A stretch of 64,000 nucleotides of DNA. Origin: Scenedesmus sp. ARA3 (Eukaryota; Chlorophyta; Chlorophyceae; Sphaeropleales; Scenedesmaceae). This document shows, piece by piece, positions 1 to 11,982 of the stretch. The stretch's first letter is position 1. Every line of letters begins with the position of its first letter. Under the pieces are notes generated by a model. That model did no database searches and was not told where the DNA came from. It saw only the letters and a program-made list of their open reading frames with translations. Made by a program: the position numbers and the translations under genes. Location of the stretch: positions 1 to 64,000 of the forward strand of contig RWJK01000178.1 in NCBI GenBank assembly GCA_004335835.1, given 5' to 3'.

Positions 1-87
1 GCACCTGCTCCATGATCTGCAATGTTGCTGGGCCTGGCGCCTCACATGCAAAAGAATTGCAAACTGCTGCTGCACCAGGCCCCGCAC

Positions 88-1158
88 CTGCTCCATGATC
101 TTCTGTGTTGCCGAGTCGCTGAGCCCCGCTGTGGCGTCGTTGATGCCGGCCCTGAAGAAGCTGATGAGCAGCTCCACCAGCTGGTCGGTGTTGTCACCCA
201 GCACCTGTGCGCATTGCAGCAGAGCAAGGCATTGCGTGAGATGCAGGGCCGTGCGTTGGCGCTAGCCGACAATATCTACAACGCTGTTCACGTTCACTGT
301 GCGGTTTACAGGGCGGTTGCCATGTGCATCATGGTCTAAAGAGCAGCTCCGCCAGCTGGTCCATGGTATGACCAAGTGCCTGAGCACGACACGGCAGGAC
401 ATGGGGATGCATGGGCTGTCTGCAGGGTCATGCGCTGACGCTGTAGTGCCTATGCTTCAGGTGACGCTGAAACAGCAACGTGCTGCTGCTGCTGCTGCCG
501 TCACCACGCCGCTGCCGCGCCCTGCGCACGCGTAAAACAACATCGCACACGCGCCTGCAGACGCCAATGTGCAATTCAATGTCTTTTGTGCTGCTCAAAG
601 TGTGCAACACACCCTCTTGTCTCCCCTTCCACGCACCTTGTTGAGCACCCATGCCACTGGGCTGCCACTGTCAGCCTTGCTGCGCAGCTTTTCCTCACAC
701 TGCAGCCAGCAACACATGGCCCAATAAGTGACATACTTTGTAGTTTAAAAAGCATGCATTACATTCTAGCAGCAGATCACAGACTGCTGCTACTGCTGCT
801 GCTGTTTTGCTTGGAGCGCGTGTGATGTTGTTTATGCAGCAGGTGCCTCTGCTGCTGCGCGCATTCCCCTGCATTGTACCATGATGAATGCACAGCACGA
901 TGTGCCGCCGCATCCTGCTGGTCTGCAAATTGCGCAACGCTCTGCGATACCTCAAGGTATAATCGCCATGTCCTATGTTTATTGTTTTATAGCATGCGTT
1001 GCATCCGATGCCTGCACAAAGCTTTTTGGCTGGGCCCTCACCTGCTGCGGCAGTGCCTGCAGTGCTGCATCCCTGAAGACCACCACGCGAGTGTCTATCT
1101 CCTCCTTCACTTTTGGCTCGGCAACAAGCACCACAGCACTGGCAGCATATCCCTGAGC
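88..1158 (-). CDS. Possible exons of an unrecognised gene running off the left edge
   Basis: Two stretches read like real exons on the minus strand. One runs 1158 to 1042 (39 codons, AQGYAASAVVLVAEPKVKEE and onward) and is bounded by an ag acceptor and a GTGAGG donor. The other runs 204 to 88 (39 codons, VLGDNTDQLVELLISFFRAG and onward) and is bounded by cag and GTGCGG. Both are exact multiples of three with matching phase 0. A weaker candidate starts near 950 (VSQSVAQFADQQDAAA). The amphipathic, helix-like composition and clean splice borders favour coding, but I recognise no family and see neither start nor stop. Pieces of the 204-88 exon recur at 1-18 and 341-360. It could be a pseudogene fragment. 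Confidence 0.33.
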
Positions 1159-2930
1159 CTGTGCATCATACAGCAGCAAGCATCGTGCCTACAATATGAC
1201 AAAAAAGCCTGACAAGGGTTGCCTTGGGTAGCGGTGTTGACACAGCTGCGTCACTACAGTGGCCTGGAGGGAACTAGCAGCCAGTGCTATATGGGTTTTT
1301 GCATGCTGAAGATGAGGGGAAACGAAGATGACGCGGGTGAAACACCGTTGTGTGCAATGCTGCGAGATATGGCAATGCTGATGTGGCCATGGATGTGCGG
1401 CACCAGTGACAGCAGCAGTGCTGTTGATGCACGGCTGGTGCTGAGGCCAGCAACACCCGCTGTCCATCACTGAAGCAGATTCAACATCACACAGCATACG
1501 TTTGAGCTGCGATCAGCATGTCTTCTTGCGCAGCACTCTGCTGCTGCACTTTGCCTGGCGTGGCCCTCAGATGACTCAACCTCTCACCTTATCAAGGAGG
1601 CCAGACGCCTTCTCCACAGTTTCTGAAAACCACCCCATTGGTGATCTGTTTTGTCTAGGACGCACACGCTGCAACCGCGCGCAAACTCACTCACTCGGAG
1701 TGCCTATCGCTCAACGGCCCAGGTGTTGATGTATTTGGGGAGCAGCTGCATTCGCCGGCACATCATTCACGTTGTCTTGATTGATTGCTACGAGAGAGGT
1801 AATTACCTCACATCATGTTGTAGGCTTAGCACCAAACCCCAAACAACAGTACCTGTAATGTAACTGACACTGTGCCAGACAGCAAAACTACAAGCTGATC
1901 GTGCACATCGGGTATATGCATGCTATGGTCAAACCGCAGCAGCTGCAACACGGCAGGACAACACATCAGGCTGAATCTGGAGCGCAGGGCACAAGTCAAT
2001 GTCAACTTCAAGGCAGCCAGCCTGATCGAGAGATGCATCAATTGCTGCACCACGTGTCCCACACCAGACTGGCCATTGTTTGGGCCTAAAATAGAAGGCT
2101 CCACGGCAGCCAACATAGGAACTTGCAGGAACTTGCGCGGTTGCCGATGCCGATGACAAGGTATGGCTTACAAGAAGACTATTATTGTTATAGGAACTTG
2201 CAAGCCTGCAGACTTTGTGGTGGGTGGCTGCAACACCTATCAAATGTCGGAGCGGAGACACAAGATAACATAGAGCCTGAGGCAGCCCCACAACCCAGGC
2301 TTGCCCTGCACCAGCTGCAGATGAAACAAGCAGTGGAGGCTGTGACGTGTAGACAGATACATGTAGCATCCGAACAATATTTGCTGCTGACCGGCCACCC
2401 CACAGCTGGAGCAATTGATGCCGCCAGCAACGCAATTCAGCAAGCGAAACACAATGCCATCAGGTGAGCAACAACGGCGCTGCAGTATCACTGTACAAGC
2501 TTCCACACCAATGCAGGGCCTGCGTGCAGTAAACACAAGCAACCAAGCAAGACAGAGAGGTTTTGTATGTCAAAAACAACAAGAACCTGCCAAGGTGGCA
2601 CCAACGTCCAGCACACCAAACCAAGACCAACTTGCAACTCAGCCACCTACAAGGAGAGCAGCAGCAAGCAGTGTATGCTGTTGCCTGCCGTGATCGGATG
2701 ACGATCGTGGCTGGGGCCAGAGTGTGAGCAGCAGGGCGTGCGGCATGCCGCCAGCCGCGCGCAGCAGCAGCTGCCGCTGCCAAGCAGCACAACGCCAACC
2801 AATAACATGGAACAGGAGTGCAACTTATCTAAACCACGGGCACGTGTGAGCCCGGGCAGAAATAATACGAACCTCATGCCGTGGTGATCACCTTCTACTA
2901 GCAGCTGCTAGGACAAGGATGCGGGTTCTG
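1159..2930. other. Stretch without a supported gene
   Basis: I find no gene here that I can defend. Short open frames exist on both strands, but they lack paired splice sites and recognisable motifs. A short motif, ataggaacttgca, occurs twice around 2115 and 2186. The right end should contain the 3' untranslated region of the transporter gene, which ends at 2931. Confidence 0.5.
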
Positions 2931-4537
2931 CTATTGCTGCTGCTGCTGCTGCTGCTTGTTGCTGCTGTACGCATGCTTCCAAAGCCAGTGGTGCCTGTAC
3001 ACCTCCGCCACCTCATGCAGCCCCCTCGCCTTCGTCTCAGGCAGCACCGCAGCAGCAAACAGCGCCAGGTACAAATTCACACCCGCAAAGAACACCAGCA
3101 AGCCATACGACATGGCACACAGCATAGAACCCCCTAGCGACAGCACCACCACAACACCTAAGTTAAACGTAACCATGCCCCAGCCCACTCCTCGAGCCCT
3201 AGACTGCAGCGGATACAGCTCAGACAGCACAACATAAAAGCAGGGCCCCCAGCTGGACCAGAAAGCCATCTGCCACAGGCACAGCACCACCATGAGCAGT
3301 GCAGTGGAGGCCGGACTGAGGATGGTGCCTGCTGCTGCTGCTGCCGGGGGCAGGCCGCTGCCGAGTATGGCTGCTGCTGCTGCCATGAGGCAGGCCATGG
3401 CCAGGCCCATCCAGGCCAACAGCGGCTGGCGGCCCACCTGCGCAACATGATTGAAAAGACCATATGTTGGATCAGAATCATCTCCATTGAGTCCTATGAT
3501 GCTGCTGCCATACATAAGGCAGGCCATGGCTAGGCCCATCCAGGCCAGCAGCGGCTGGCGGCCCACCTGCAAAAAGTAGTGAGTTTGGAAAAGACAAAGA
3601 CAGATAGATGGGTGAGTTTGACACTACACTTTGTACTTTTCTTTCATGCTGAACTTCATGATTTGCGCGGTGTTTCCATGGTGTGCAAAGTGGCAGGCCA
3701 TGGCCAGGCCCACCTGCAAAGAAGTGTGTGCGTGACATGACACTTTTGAAATGTATTCAAGCTGAACTTTATGAGTTGCCTTGTTTCATTGTGTGCAAAG
3801 TCCACCCCAGCACAACTGCTACCGCTACTCTGCGCAATGCAGCAGCAACAAGCAGACAGCTCCTGATCGCACGCCACCCCCACCTTGTCGATGCCCATCA
3901 TGGCAGCGCAGCCTCCCAACAGGTATGACATGATGCTGCAACCGTCACCACTCCTGCACCTACATACACAGCAGTTACTACAAGGCAGCCCACCACGCCA
4001 CCCCCACCTTGTCAATGCCCATCATGGCAGCGCAGCCGCCCAGCAATGTCGCCACGCCCATGAGCGTCTGCGCCAGCAGGCTGTTGCGCGTGCTGTTGCC
4101 CGTGGCGCTGAACAGCAGCGCAGTGAAGTACATGATGTTCACAAAGCCATTAAAGGAGCGCAGCAGCGTGAGGTGCAGCATGATAACCAGCGCCGGCCAC
4201 ACACTGCCAGTGCCGCCCTGCAACGGCTTGCCGCCTGCTGCTGCTGCTGCTGCTGCTGTGTCGCTGCCTGCTGCTGAAGATCCTGACCCCGCAGCACCTT
4301 TGTCAGCTGCTGCTGCTGCTGCTGCTGCTGGCAAGTCCAGCTGCTTTTTAACAGCTGAGGAGCTAACTGTTGTGCCAGCAGCCTGCGCTGCATGAAGCCC
4401 TTGCAGGCCCTGCTCTGCTGTAACTGACGGGTCCAATACTGCTGCCTCAGCATCACACTCTGCCTCTGTTGCATCCGGCCGCTTGCGCAGCCCCTGCAGC
4501 AGCAGTGAGCGCTGCCGGCGGCTGCCTAACCTCTCCA

Positions 4538-4580
<43 letters not shown>

Positions 4581-5144
4581 GCTGGCAATCACTGAGCTTG
4601 CCTCGCTGCACATGCCCTGCCACTCGTGCTCCCGCCGCAGCGAGCTGCTGTGGCGGACCATCTTGAAGGAGTGGCGCGCCTTGTCCAGCCGGCCTCGCTG
4701 CAGCAGGCTGCTGGGAGTGTCTGTGGTGGTGCAGGCAGGCAACATCATCAGTCACAAGCTGCATACATGCAGTCTGTGGTGGTGCAGCAGGCAACAGAAT
4801 CCATCGCAGGCTACATATATGGTGCGCCAGCAGCAGGAGGCCAGGAGCTAGGCATTGTGCTGGGCGCAGCAGCTGTGAGATGACAACGTCAGTGCTAGCA
4901 TGAAGGGCAGGGTGAACGGCAGCGGGTGATCTTTGACACAAGATATCCACGCAGCATGCGCACGTACCTGGTAGCACGATGCCCAGCAGCAGCAGGATCA
5001 CCAGGGGGCACCACGCCACAGCAGCAAACGAGATGCGCCAGCCTGCTGCCAGGCCGCTGGCATACACGGCTTGGTTGACAGCAAAGGCCAGCAGCTGGCG
5101 GCGGAACAACAGCACATGGTGGTGGGGTTGCGGATGGGCAAATC

Positions 5145-5200
<56 letters not shown>

Positions 5201-6568
5201 TACTGTGCTTGTCATGCAGAACAAGAGCCAGCTGGCTGCAAGTGCTGTGCTAGCAGGATGAGCGGCGACTGCTTGTACGGTATGCTTGGTTATGGAAAAT
5301 ATCTCGGCAATTAAACAGTCTTCAGCCATCGGCAGGGTGCTGCCTACCTGGCCGATTGTGGTTGCAATGCTGTATATTGTCCCCATGCGGCCCCGTATCT
5401 GTGGCGGCGACATCTCGGCGACATATCTGCAGGGCCAGCAGAGGCAGCACGCACACAGGCAGACATGTCACGCATATTAGGGATGAGCGAAAAGCTGTGA
5501 GTGCGGCTGGAGGCTAGCATTTTGCCACTGCATGTCCAGCAGCGGACCCGCTGACATTGCAGTAATGTGATGATGCTGGAGCAGCCTTGCTAAATGGCGA
5601 GCTGCCAGCATGCACAATCTGTTTATATGTGTGTGCCTTGCATTGCGCAAAAGTGCATTCCAGCATGCTCCTCGACGACAACAGCCGCAATACATACACA
5701 GATGCACATGCATATGTACACTCGCCCGGCCTGCTCACAGCGGCACTGTGAAGGTGGCGAAGCCCTGGCCACCGCCCATGATGAGCCGCCCAGCAAACAG
5801 CATGGCCCGGCCTGAGGCTGCCATCTGCAGCACATTGGCCGCCAGGATGAGCGCTGCTGCTGCCAGGATGAACTTCTTGCGGCCGTACCTGCAAGCATGC
5901 ACGTTGCAGTGCGGTTGCATCTGACAGGCTGCACAGATCACAAGGCGCTTTCTTGCAAGGCGCTGCACATCATGGTTTGCAACCGCAATTCAGTTATGTT
6001 TTTTATCAGGTTTCCTGCAGGAGATGCATGAGCTGGCCACCAGTTTGGTGCAGGAGCTGCACCCCGCAGCACAGACACGGGTGTTCGTGGGCATCCTTGC
6101 ACAGACAGCATTTTCCCCTGCCCGCACCTGTCCGCCCAGGTTGCTGCTGCTGCTGTCGCGAGCGCTGCAGTGATGAAGGAGCAGCTGATGTACATCTGCA
6201 GTGCTGGCGAGTTGAGCTTGCAGTAGGAGCTGCTCTGCACTGCCAGCTCGTGAATGCTGCCGCTGTGGTCATCAAACACTCGCAGAAACGCTGGGTTGAT
6301 GATGAGGCCTGACACGATGGGGCCTTCGTACCCAAATGATATGCCCCCAGCACATGCGATGACGCCCTGGTGCAGTGAGATGCAGCACAGCAATGAGGTG
6401 GCTTGTGGATGTTACTGTTGCAGCCTGGCGCAGCAGCAGACACAGGCAGGCATATCTACAGCAGTGGTAACATGGTGGACGCCGAGTTGGCAGTGACAAG
6501 ACGGAACTCACCACTAGATAAGTGAACAGCGTCAGGCGCTCGGGCTGCTCGGCTGCTGCAGCGGCAAC

Positions 6569-6603
<35 letters not shown>

Positions 6604-6616
6604 CTCCGGCAGTCAT
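2931..6616 (-). CDS. Sugar-porter family MFS transporter (hexose/H+ symporter-like)
   Basis: A plasma-membrane-type sugar porter of about 639 residues. Predicted exons are 6616-6512, 6366-6128, 5888-5739, 5426-5348, 5094-4968, 4720-4008 and 3437-2931, and all phases join. The second sugar-porter signature is clear at about residues 148-177: GRLIMGGGQG, then VPLYVAEMSPPQIRG. An LPDTPSSLLQRG motif follows helix six, GIDK-VGRQPLL lies across the last intron, and PETK sits near residue 603. This resembles algal HUP-type hexose/H+ symporters, though the substrate is inferred. The N-terminus has a polyQ run. The central cytoplasmic loop (about residues 235-420) is swollen by polyQ and polyA. The start is the ATG just before the N-terminal polyQ. 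The last intron holds extra copies of both splice borders; using the acceptor before 3566 would add 43 residues in frame and repeat one helix. Confidence 0.9.
3560..4040 (-). repeat. Intronic copies of transporter splice borders
   Basis: The last transporter intron contains a second copy of the donor-side exon end. The real donor follows 4008 and the copy follows 3884; both read CAAMMGIDK followed by GTGGGGGTGGCG. It also contains two extra acceptor-side copies. The real exon starts at 3437, with copies at 3566 (18 codons of VGRQPLLAWMGLAMACLM repeated) and 3713 (shorter). Spacings are 124, 129 and 147 nt. The copies are direct and imperfect. Confidence 0.85.
4538..4580 (-). repeat. Coding CTG/CAG tract (polyQ in transporter loop)
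   Basis: About 14 CAG codons in a row on the coding strand give a polyglutamine run in the central cytoplasmic loop of the sugar porter. Hexose porters normally have a loop of about 60 residues here without such runs, so this is probably a species-specific expansion. Confidence 0.85.
5146..5199. repeat. (CAG)18 microsatellite in a transporter intron
   Basis: A perfect run of 18 CAG units on the plus strand lies in the intron between exons 5426-5348 and 5094-4968 of the minus-strand transporter. On the transcript it is (CUG)18, about 50 nt upstream of the acceptor. It is likely to vary in length. Confidence 0.95.
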
Positions 6617-7322
6617 TGCTGTTGCCGGATCCAGCCTGCTATACTCTTCTACTAACAGCTATTGGACTTTGTTCATCGTTGATGATGCTCATGCCGGTCT
6701 TGCACCCGTCCGACATGACACGTGCCCGTACTCAACACCGAAACCATCACACGAATTGCTGTCGGCTAGCGCTGCCAGTTGGTGCACAACTTGACAAATA
6801 TTAGAGCCGCGTGGTAGGTGTCCTGTCCATGTTGAGGTACCCTGTTGGCTTGTTACAAGTCAAGGGTTTTGATGCAGGTTGAAAGTTTGAACTTGAAAGC
6901 AACTGTCTCGCAGGTAGTTGTCGCCACAACTCACGTTTTTCAGCTGTTGATGCCTTGCATGTACCTAGACGTTTGGGCAAGCTGTGCTCAAGTCCGCGCG
7001 GCGCACAACACTCATGCTCTTGTACTACAAGGCTTGAAGCCTTAGAGAGAGACCTGGGGCCACAGCCTGATGCATAAGGCAACTTGGCATGTTAAACTTG
7101 CACAAGCTTACACGCAGATGTATGCCAGACTTGGCAATCACCACTGGGCCTGACATGATACAATACAATACAGTACAAGAACTGCACGATCACATGTTCA
7201 ATCAAGTATCACTGGCACACGCGTGACGCACGCCAATCCCTGGCAGCATTTAGAACACTGTGACACTGGTGCAATCGGCATCGCGCCATCAGTATGCATG
7301 CAACCCATATGGCATGCTGCTG

Positions 7323-7355
<33 letters not shown>

Positions 7356-7604
7356 AAAACTGACGCACTGTACAGTATAAGATCTGTGTTCTCTACGTTT
7401 TCTCAACCGCACCGCAGCCAGCCAGCCAGCCAGCCAGCCATACAATGGTAATCACAATCATGCTTCATGAGGGTTCACAAGTTGCGAGGAACGTCATCAT
7501 GGCGCATGCCATGCATGCATCATGCACTCGTGACCCTCAACAAGTATGATTCTGCTTCAGGCCTGTTGATGCAAGTAGCACCACAGCCACCCTCTTCAAG
7601 CTGC
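6617..7604. other. Intergenic, transporter 5' side to secreted-protein gene 3' side
   Basis: I see no gene. The stretch contains a CAG tract near 7323-7355 and a CAGC tetranucleotide run near 7422-7440. The right end should hold the promoter and 5' leader of the transporter (transcribed leftward from 6616) and the 3' untranslated region of the gene at 7605. Confidence 0.5.
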
Positions 7605-8599
7605 CTACAGCAGCAGAGCAGCCAGCAGCGCAGCACCTGCAGTGGCCATGACAGCCACACCCTTTGCTCCAGCACTACTGGTAGGTGCTGCTGCTGCTGC
7701 TGCTGCAGGAGCAGCAGGTGTGCCAGCAGCAGCAGCAGCAGCGGGTGCAGGCATGGTGGCAGCTGCGGGTGCAGCAGCTGTAGCATCAGCAGCGCCGGCA
7801 GGTGCCGCTGTGTTCAGCTGAGCCATCTGTGTCAACAGCTGTGCACCATCAATCGGGTTCTCAAGCCCGGCAAGCACTCCTGCAGTGGCGGGGTTGGCAT
7901 CAATCTTGGAAGCATCAGCAGCCAGGGACTTGAGCTGTGCAGCGGCCTCAGGGCTCATGGCGGCAACCAGGTCCTGCGGAGCAGCAGCAGCAGCAGCAGC
8001 AGGAGGAGGAGGAGTGCCAGCATCAGCAACAATGTGCGGCTGATGATGATGACAGCAAGCATTGAACAGTCATAGCACATGAGGCATGATCACCATGATG
8101 ACGCATGAGATGTGACCCACGGCCTGCATGACTGGGCACATGCTGAGCAACAGCTGAGATCTGGGTAGCTGCTTGCAGGGGTGTTGCATGGTGGTGCCTG
8201 CTGGTGCCTGAAGCAGCAGCTGCAGGCCCGGCAGACACTGCTGCACAAGCCCAGCACTGTCTGCAGCAGCAGCAAGCATACAATTTGCAGGACAACATGC
8301 AGGTTGGTTTGATAGCTACAATTCTGGCAGTGACAGCTGTGCCAGCCCACCTGCGATGCGGCCATGGCCTGCAGCAGCTGGCTGGCGGAGTCCAGCTGGC
8401 CAGCCAGGGTGAACACTGGGCCTGAGGGGGTGGCCTGCACCGTGGCGATGCGCAGCGACGACATGGCTGCAGTGGCCTGGGGGATTGTGACGGCAGAAAG
8501 GTCGTCCATGGCTGGGGCTTGCAGCAGAGATCGGTCTGCTGCTGCCATGGAGCTGCAAGCCAGCAGGGCCACCACGAACAGTGCCATGTGAGACTTCAT
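7605..8599 (-). CDS. Small secreted, probably GPI-anchored Ala-rich protein (copy 1)
   Basis: Two exons, 8599-8351 and 7973-7605, give 205 residues with phase 0 at the junction. The N-terminus is a good signal peptide (MKSHMALFVVALLACSSMA). The body shares the segment TIPQATAAMSSLRIATVQAT and its continuation with copy 2. A long Ala/Pro/Thr-rich stretch follows. The C-terminus ends in a hydrophobic tail (VAVMATAGAALLAALLL) directly after small residues (SSAGAKG) with no charged tail, as expected for GPI anchoring. Secretion to the wall or cell surface is inferred; I recognise no enzymatic domain. The tandem relative lies about 1.4 kb upstream on the same strand. The first ATG of the exon is taken as start because the signal peptide follows at once. 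Confidence 0.78.
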
Positions 8600-10013
8600 T
8601 GTGGTGTTTGCTACAGGTGGTGGGAGTATCTTTTGTTTTTTGCTGTTGCGAAAGCTCAAATTGCGTCAGGACAGAGAGATAGTCAGGAAGAACGTGTCGA
8701 ACGGGAACAAGTAGGGCTGCGCACGTCTCGACGGATCGAACCTTGGGGCAGGTTGCAACCTCAACTGAGGATGAAGGTTCGGAGCTGCACTGTCTTCATG
8801 TGCTCAGAGCAAAAGTGTGACACAATAATAATATTATGTTATAGGTGTTATTCATAGCTGCATGCGAAGAACCCTCGTGATGCAGCTGCAGGTACCTCCG
8901 ACGAAACTGCTCCGTGAAGTTCGGTGTTATTGCCTGAGAGCGTGGCTTCCGTTTGTCGTGATATCTGTGTCGAATTCACGTCATATACTTTTTTAGGGCT
9001 TTGATTGTGGTGACTGGTGGTAAAAGGTGACATCGAGAAGGCCTGACGTACTCCCAGGCCTCAGGCTGCATTGTTTAATGCAAGCTTGAAGCCCTACGCA
9101 CAGGATGGCGTTGCCTTGTCTCATGTGGAATACACATCAGGTTTTAGTTACAGGCATGAAATCGACTCGGGATACTACCTCTCTCATGCCTCGCACGTGA
9201 TGGACCATGATCAAAGCAGTTGCTCTGTTGGGGCACAGCTGCCTGCAGGTGCAGTCCTGCAGTTGTGTCCAGCGGGGACACGGCCGGCAAACCGTATGTA
9301 GCGGCTACTGGCTGCAGGGTTCAATCCAGGCATAGACTGCTGCACTGCATCGTGTAACAACCGTGGCAGCTCGCAAGCTGACCATGCACCTGGTCTTGAA
9401 ATTGCTTGGACATCAACACTAGCAGTCAAGACCTGGTTTCTGAAACCTCAATAAGTCAACTCTAAACGGCAGCTTTAACGCTAAGGCGTCACCTTCAGTG
9501 AAGTCACGCAAGAGCCACCGCAGCGTCACTGGCGCCCGGCACTTCCGAGAAGCCCTTGTACACACAGCAGGCACAGCTTCTGCTACATCATGGCACCACT
9601 AGCACCACATGCAATGCTTGCATTTCGCCCATGCATGCTTGTACTGCATGTGTTCAGTGCACACTCTCGCGCCAAATCCCAACAACTCCCACTCATCACT
9701 GCCGTGCCGGAAGCAACCAGCTGGATCACGAGAAACCATACATCTCACAAGTGGGTGGGATCACCAGACTACTGCTGCAGCTCGCTAGTCCCAGACAACT
9801 TACTGCAGCACTGCCATTGCAGCTGCAATGGCAAGCTCAGCAAGTTGCAGCTGCAATGGCAAGCTCAGCAAGTTGCACACCGTCACATGTGTTTGTCATC
9901 AGTTGATGAGCACTGGCAGCCACTGGCACACTATTGCTGGCCTGGTAGGCCACCAAGCAACGTGCGCTGAGCTTATGCAATGAGGTTGCCGAAGTTTGAC
10001 CCTCGCAAGCTGC
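8600..10013. other. Intergenic between the two secreted-protein genes
   Basis: I see no supported gene. A direct 28-bp tandem duplication lies at 9817-9878. The left side should hold the promoter of copy 1. Confidence 0.5.
9817..9878. repeat. 28-bp tandem duplication
   Basis: Two adjacent, almost identical 28-bp units start at 9817 and 9845 (ttgcagctgcaatggcaagc and following). They lie in intergenic DNA downstream of the minus-strand gene at 10014-11982. Confidence 0.9.
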
Positions 10014-11982
10014 CTACAGCAGCAGAGCAGCCAGCAGCGCAGCACCTGCAGTGGCCATAACAGCCACACCCTGTGCACCAGCACTGCTGGTAGGTGCTGG
10101 TGCTGCTGCTGGTGCTGCAGCCGCAGGCGCAGGAGTGGCAGCAGCAGCAGCAGCAGCAGCAGGCGCAGCAGCGCCGGCAGGTGCTGCTGTGTTAAGTGGA
10201 GCCATTTGTGCGAGCAGCTGCGGTGCATTGATGGGGTTCTGCAGGCCAGCCAGCACTGCCTCTGTGGCGGGGTTGGCATCAATCTTGGAAGCATCAGCAG
10301 CCAGGGACCTGAGCTGCGCAGCGGCCTCAGGGCTCATGGCAGCGGTCAGCTCCTGCGGGCATGCAAATACACCCAGTCAGTCAGATGCACAGGCCTGTGT
10401 CACAACGGTTATCATTTGTGTTGCAACATGATGTTGTTTTCGGCACTGCCTGTGACACGCAGGGCGGCATGACACAAGAGCGAGATTGATGTCAGGTGCA
10501 GGGGCAGGTATCCATCTGTGCTTGTTGCTTGCAATGGGCAGCCCACCTGTGATGCTGCCATGGCCTGCAGCAGCTGGCTGGCGGAGTCCAGCTGGCCAGC
10601 CAGGGTGAACACTGGGCCTGAGGGGGTGGCCTGCACCGTGGCGATGCGCAGCGACGACGTGGCTGCGCTGCTCTCTGGGATGGTGACGCCTGACAGGTTG
10701 TCTGAGTCTGTGGTGTGCGGCATAGAAGGTGGCACAGCAGCAGCAGCAGCAGCAGCAGCGATAGACGTAGGCAGTTGTTCAACCATTGTACCACCTTCAG
10801 AATCATTAAGCTTACCGGTGCGCTTGACATGCGTCAGTTTCAAGCACTAGCAGCGCACATGACCAATGCTGACGTTGCTGACATTGTGCACTGTGCTGAA
10901 GCAAGCCAAACAAAGGTCACCCACACTGGAAGACAGCACATGCATATCATATGCCCGTACTGGCCACACAGCAAGCACGCGCTGGCAGAGCCTGCACTCC
11001 TCATGCATGCAAGTAATAGTACAGAGTGGTGAATGCATGCACAACTTGCACTGACAGATCGGCTGTGCAGAGCCAGAGCATCCAGCACCTGGTTGGATAG
11101 ACACTTCACAGCGGGACCCACCTGTGCGGCTGGTGGCTGTCACAGTGGCATTGGCACTGTTGATGCCAGTGACCTCAGCAGACAGGCACGCAGGCACGTC
11201 AGCGGCTGACACAAAGCCACAGTTGTTCAGCTCTGCCAGAGCAGAAACATTCACTCCAGCCATCATCATTGCCACAACATACTCCTCTGCGCAGGAGCGC
11301 AGCACGCCTGCTGCCTGTGCCAGTGGGAACGACTCGGGGGCTGCTGCATCAAACTTGATGCCGCCAGCAGCCAGGGCAGGAGCAAAGGCGCCGACCAGCG
11401 CGCATACGCAGGTGGTGCAGACGTTGGCTTGGGCTGGGGTTGGTGTGTGGAGTTGCAGGGGAAAACACGGCAAAACAGGCGGCAGGATGTAAGATATAGT
11501 GTGCTGTCATGGAGGCAGCAGCAGATGTGAGTGTCAGGATGCATGAGGGCCCCTGAGCGGCTGCAGCTGGCTTGTTCGAAACATACATAAGCACAGCAAG
11601 CAGTTGATCTAACGAGCTGTGCCGATATCAGAGCAGCTGAGGCCTTCAGCTTGCTCTAGACCACGATGTATCCTCCACCTGGAGTCTGAGACTCTGGACC
11701 AACATGACACCAAGCTGCTGAGAGATCATTGAGGATCAAAGCCACGAGGCACTAGCAAATACATACCTAAATACGTTGCTATTGTGTATCATTTGCATGC
11801 TCACCTGCGCAGTCGTTAGACACTTTGCTGAAGTCGAGTACTGTCTTGGAGGGATCAACGGGGCAGGTCGCGCCTGCTGCTCCTGCTGCAGCCCCTGCTT
11901 GCAGCAATACCCGTTGTGCTGCTGTTGAGGCTGTTCCAAATGCTAGCAGGGCCAGAACTGCGAACACCTTGTTGCTCTTCAT
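10014..11982 (-). CDS. Secreted Cys-rich plus Ala-rich protein, GPI-type tail (copy 2, extended)
   Basis: Predicted exons 11982-11805, 11427-11122, 10794-10547 and 10352-10014 join in phases 1, 1 and 0 to give 356 residues. Exon 1 encodes a signal peptide (MKSNKVFAVLALLAFGTAST) and the first cysteines. Exon 2 encodes a Cys module: C-x2-C-x-C, then ALVGAFAP, then further cysteines after 36, 23 and 10 residues. Exons 3 and 4 match copy 1 (7605-8599) closely, including the hydrophobic GPI-like end VAVMATAGAALLAALLL. The gene reads as a Cys-rich secreted gene joined to a duplicate of copy 1. An alternative is two separate genes, but exon 3 then has no signal peptide. The exon 3 acceptor (aag before 10794) is the least certain boundary. 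Confidence 0.68.

Noticed and set aside
9310..9345. tRNA-like B box (ggttcaatcc)
   Set aside because: No matching A box, acceptor stem or anticodon arm could be drawn around it.
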